A stretch of 64,000 nucleotides of DNA. It comes from Pseudomonas sp. WS 5079. Lineage in GTDB: Bacteria > Pseudomonadota > Gammaproteobacteria > Pseudomonadales > Pseudomonadaceae. Numbering within the stretch: the first letter of the stretch is position 1; the number at the start of each line of letters is the position of its first letter. The notes under the pieces are model-generated. The model did no database searches and was not told where the DNA came from. It worked only from the letters and a program-made list of their open reading frames with translations. The position numbers and the translations under genes were made by a program. Location: the NCBI RefSeq assembly GCF_012985465.1, contig NZ_JAAQWN010000002.1, forward strand, positions 186,001-250,000, read 5' to 3'. Positions 62,190 to 64,000 of this stretch are shown piece by piece.

Positions 62190-62872
62190 CTATTTGACGC
62201 CAAGGCGATTGATCGCGATGTCGTAGCGGCGCAATGCTTTTGCGGCATCCCATTCAAGAATTTCCGCTTCGTTTACCGAGTAAACCAGCGGTACAACATC
62301 GAGGATTACTTCGATATCGCGCTGCGAAAGAAGTCCGCCGGTTTGTTTAAAAAATCGTCGATGCGCTCCTGCAGCTCCGTCCAGTCCGGCACGGTCAGGC
62401 CGTCCAGGTCGGGGATCATCAGGCCGGTGCAGTGCGAGGTAATGAACTCGGCGCGCTCTTTGTTGGTGGCGAGCTTTTTCATCACCTTGGTGGCGCGCAG
62501 GGCGGGCATTTCCAGGGTGACGCTGGTCAACACGCGGCCGGCCACGTCCAGTGGCAGCAGCAGTTGCACCTGTTCGCCGGGCTCGGTGGAACCTTCCAGG
62601 AAGAACGAAGCCGGGCGCGTCGACAGGTCGTGCACGTACTGCACGATGCTCACGTAGTCCGGGCGCTTGAGTTGGTCGAGTTCTTTTTCCGAAAGGCCGG
62701 TGGCCAGCTTGGCCAGTTCGAAGAATTGATCGTCCTCGTCATCGCCCGCACGGGCCAGCGCCTGTTTTTGTGGGGCGTAGAACAAGGGTTTGAGTTGGAT
62801 CTGCTCGATCGTCGCACCGCTGTCGGCGGTGATGGGCGCCAGCAGAATATGCAGGGGTGGCTTCCAGGCCAT
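62190..62872 (-). CDS. tail assembly chaperone E/E' fusion by -1 frameshift
   Basis: Predicted 227-residue product. Frame 0 from 62872 reads 176 codons up to AAC at 62347-62345, then the ribosome slips back one base on T TTA AAC and reads 51 more codons (QTGGLLSQRD...ILEWDAAKALRRYDIAINRLGVK) to TAG at 62192-62190. ILEWDAAKALRRYDIAI-like ends are usual for E' parts of such chaperones. E/E' proteins coat the tape measure during assembly. Not verified experimentally. Confidence 0.78.
62306..62872 (-). CDS. tail assembly chaperone E (unshifted product)
   Basis: 188 residues from 62872 (MAWKPPLHILLAPITADS). Helical small protein with DDEDDQFFELAKLATGLSEKELDQLKRP and a C-terminal end FLNKPADFFRSAISK. 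Same start as the E/E' fusion. Located between tube and tape measure as in P2-like tails (P2 gpE). Confidence 0.82.
   Translation of the reverse strand: MAWKPPLHILLAPITADSGATIEQIQLKPLFYAPQKQALARAGDDEDDQFFELAKLATGLSEKELDQLKRPDYVSIVQYVHDLSTRPASFFLEGSTEPGEQVQLLLPLDVAGRVLTSVTLEMPALRATKVMKKLATNKERAEFITSHCTGLMIPDLDGLTVPDWTELQERIDDFLNKPADFFRSAISK
62345..62351 (-). other. programmed -1 frameshift site T TTA AAC
   Basis: On the minus strand GATTTTTTAAACAAACC; TTTAAAC is a classical slippery heptamer and is placed exactly in codon register (TTA at 62350-62348). The zero frame stops 37 bases later, while the -1 frame stays open for 51 codons. Confidence 0.8.
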
Positions 62873-62919
62873 GGGCGAAATTCCTTGATGAACAATGTTG
62901 AACACGTGGACACGGTCAA

Positions 62920-62947
62920 TGTGGGAGCTGGCGTGCCTGCTCCCACA
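62920..62947. repeat. short REP-like hairpin inside tail cluster
   Basis: TGTGGGAGCTGGCGTGCCTG and its inverse end TGCTCCCACA overlap in a compact 28-base hairpin, between tube and E genes. It is a REP unit trimmed to a minimal palindrome. Confidence 0.65.
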
Positions 62948-62980
62948 CTGGCCGTGCCTATTTCCGATTCGTGGAAAGGT

Positions 62981-63487
62981 TTACGGCATCAACACCGCAC
63001 GCCGGGCATCGCCGAGGATGTCGACGCCGTTGAGCACAAACTTTTGGGTGCGCACGTCGATGTCGATCACCGGCACGCCGTTGTCCAGGCGATGGTAGGT
63101 GCGGCAGGACAGATCCAGGGTGGTGGTCGCCTTTTCGCCCATCTTCAGCTTGGCTTCCTCCAGGGATTTGAGCTTGCCGCCGACGGTGTGGTAGGTGAAG
63201 TAGGTCTTGCCGTCCTGGTCCTGGCCCGCTTCGCGCACGTTGAGCAGGATGTCTTCGCCCAGGCGCACGCCCAGGGCCAGCATGATTTCGGGACCGGCGC
63301 CTTGCAGCACCAGCTTGGCGTTCAGCACCTTGGCACTCTTGGCCATTTCCTCGGCGATAAAGCGCCCGCCGGACATGGGCTCCATGTCGAACTCGATCTT
63401 CGGCGGGGTGAATTCCTCGACGGTCGCCGACAGCGGCAGGCCCTGGAGGGTGGCCGCAATGGCCTGTCTTACTCGGTTGGTAAACAT
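62981..63487 (-). CDS. major tail tube protein (FII)
   Basis: 168 residues. EFTPPKIEFDMEPMSGGRF is the P2 FII signature, with VVDIDVRTQKFVLNGVDIL-like end (VPVIDIDVRTQKFVLNG). Forms the inner tube. The ATG overlaps the sheath stop (TAATG) by one base. Confidence 0.93.
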   Translation of the reverse strand: MFTNRVRQAIAATLQGLPLSATVEEFTPPKIEFDMEPMSGGRFIAEEMAKSAKVLNAKLVLQGAGPEIMLALGVRLGEDILLNVREAGQDQDGKTYFTYHTVGGKLKSLEEAKLKMGEKATTTLDLSCRTYHRLDNGVPVIDIDVRTQKFVLNGVDILGDARRAVLMP

Positions 63488-64000
63488 TAGAGAACGTCCT
63501 CCAGGAATTGCTCGATGATTTCATCGCGGGCATTGAGTTGATAAACCATGTGTTCGTTCGGCGCGTAGCGGCCGTAGTCGATCACGATGAACCAGGTGCC
63601 GTTCTTGTACTTCTCGACACTGTTGAGTTCCGGGTGCAGGTACACGCTGCCACCGGGGATGGTTTCGTCGGCCACCAGGGTTTGCAGCCAGTCGTTGATG
63701 CGCTTGACCTCCTGGTCCATGAACGACTTGGTCAGGTTGTGCGCCATGGCTTTCTGCCCGGCCTTGACCAGCTTGCGGCTGATGGCGTCTTCCAGGCCGA
63801 CATAGCTGATGAACTTGCCGGTGACGGAGCGGTTACCCAGCAGCGAGAAGCCACCGAGGACGGTGCGCGCGTAGTAGCTCACGCCGTAGCGGTTGAGCAG
63901 GTCGCCTTCGGTGGAGGTGTCGAGGATGTTGTACTCGACCACGCGGGAAACATCTTCGGCGAAGGTCACCTGATTGCCCGGGCTTTCCCACTGCTTGACC
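63487..64000 (-). CDS. contractile tail sheath protein (FI), C-terminal part
   Basis: Runs off the window end; the first readable codon is at 63999. 170 C-terminal residues: QWESPGNQVTFAEDVSRVVEYNILDT, RYGVSYYARTVLGGFSLLGNRSVTG, GLEDAISRKLVKAGQKAMAH and GRYAPNEHMVYQLNARDEIIEQFLEDVL are typical of P2-type sheath domains. Its presence shows the structure is contractile (R type or myovirus) rather than flexible (F type). Confidence 0.93.
   Translation of the reverse strand, partial: VKQWESPGNQVTFAEDVSRVVEYNILDTSTEGDLLNRYGVSYYARTVLGGFSLLGNRSVTGKFISYVGLEDAISRKLVKAGQKAMAHNLTKSFMDQEVKRINDWLQTLVADETIPGGSVYLHPELNSVEKYKNGTWFIVIDYGRYAPNEHMVYQLNARDEIIEQFLEDVL

Overview
The window is chromosomal DNA of a Pseudomonas, most likely of the P. 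fluorescens group. The evidence is a high-GC coding style, the gene order (colRS-warAB next to groESL-fxsA; dinB/mprF/kup/rimO; fpr-finR; dgkA-erdR; recA-recX-cinA), and at least eight inverted pairs of the GTGGGAGCGGGCTTGC-type REP repeat typical of this group. Nothing was run against a database; names rest on recognisable families, motifs and synteny.

Layout. 1-4665: a heme-responsive cell-surface signalling operon (sigma factor end, FecR anti-sigma, TonB receptor with STN domain, heme oxygenase). 4844-8281: DUF454 membrane protein, a chemoreceptor, a nitroreductase. 8430-12056: an operon of di-heme lipoprotein, imelysin-like lipoprotein and DUF1513 protein, probably iron regulated. 12281-20822: two tandem adaptor plus RND-pump pairs, clearly a duplication, with no outer-membrane channel gene. 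21064-24833: colR-colS, then warA-warB and a small secreted protein, an envelope/LPS homeostasis locus. 25035-26984: a sulfatase-type membrane transferase divergent from colR. 27059-31390: groEL, groES, fxsA, a HugZ-type protein, an SDR. 31529-37506: DUF481 outer-membrane protein, an alkyltransferase-like DNA-repair protein, AmpG, ProS, a lipoprotein. 37644-43542: dinB with an SOS box, two tandem initiator tRNA genes, mprF and an alanyl-PG hydrolase-like gene. 43654-49812: kup, rimO, a GNAT acetyltransferase, a degenerate pseudouridine synthase, yehS-type DUF1456, trmO. 49960-55754: fpr/finR divergent pair, dgkA, erdR, tapT, a secreted protein, a LOG-family protein. 55948-58066: recX, recA, cinA/pncC with a perfect LexA box.

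58148-64000 (minus strand, running off the window end) is the distal half of a contractile phage-tail cluster: sheath, tube, tail chaperone E with a programmed -1 frameshift to E', tape measure, U, X, D, GH19 endolysin, spanin Rz with nested Rz1. No capsid, terminase or integrase gene is visible, and the position beside cinA/recA is a known location for R-type tailocins in P. fluorescens, so an R-tailocin is the best reading; a P2-like prophage cannot be excluded because the cluster is cut.

Most notable signals: the UUUAAAC frameshift site with its 51-codon E' extension, the out-of-frame Rz1, a pseudouridine synthase lacking its catalytic Asp, an imelysin-like protein lacking the motif His, repeated TTTTCAC heptamers flanking colR/warA, and the tandem RND duplication.
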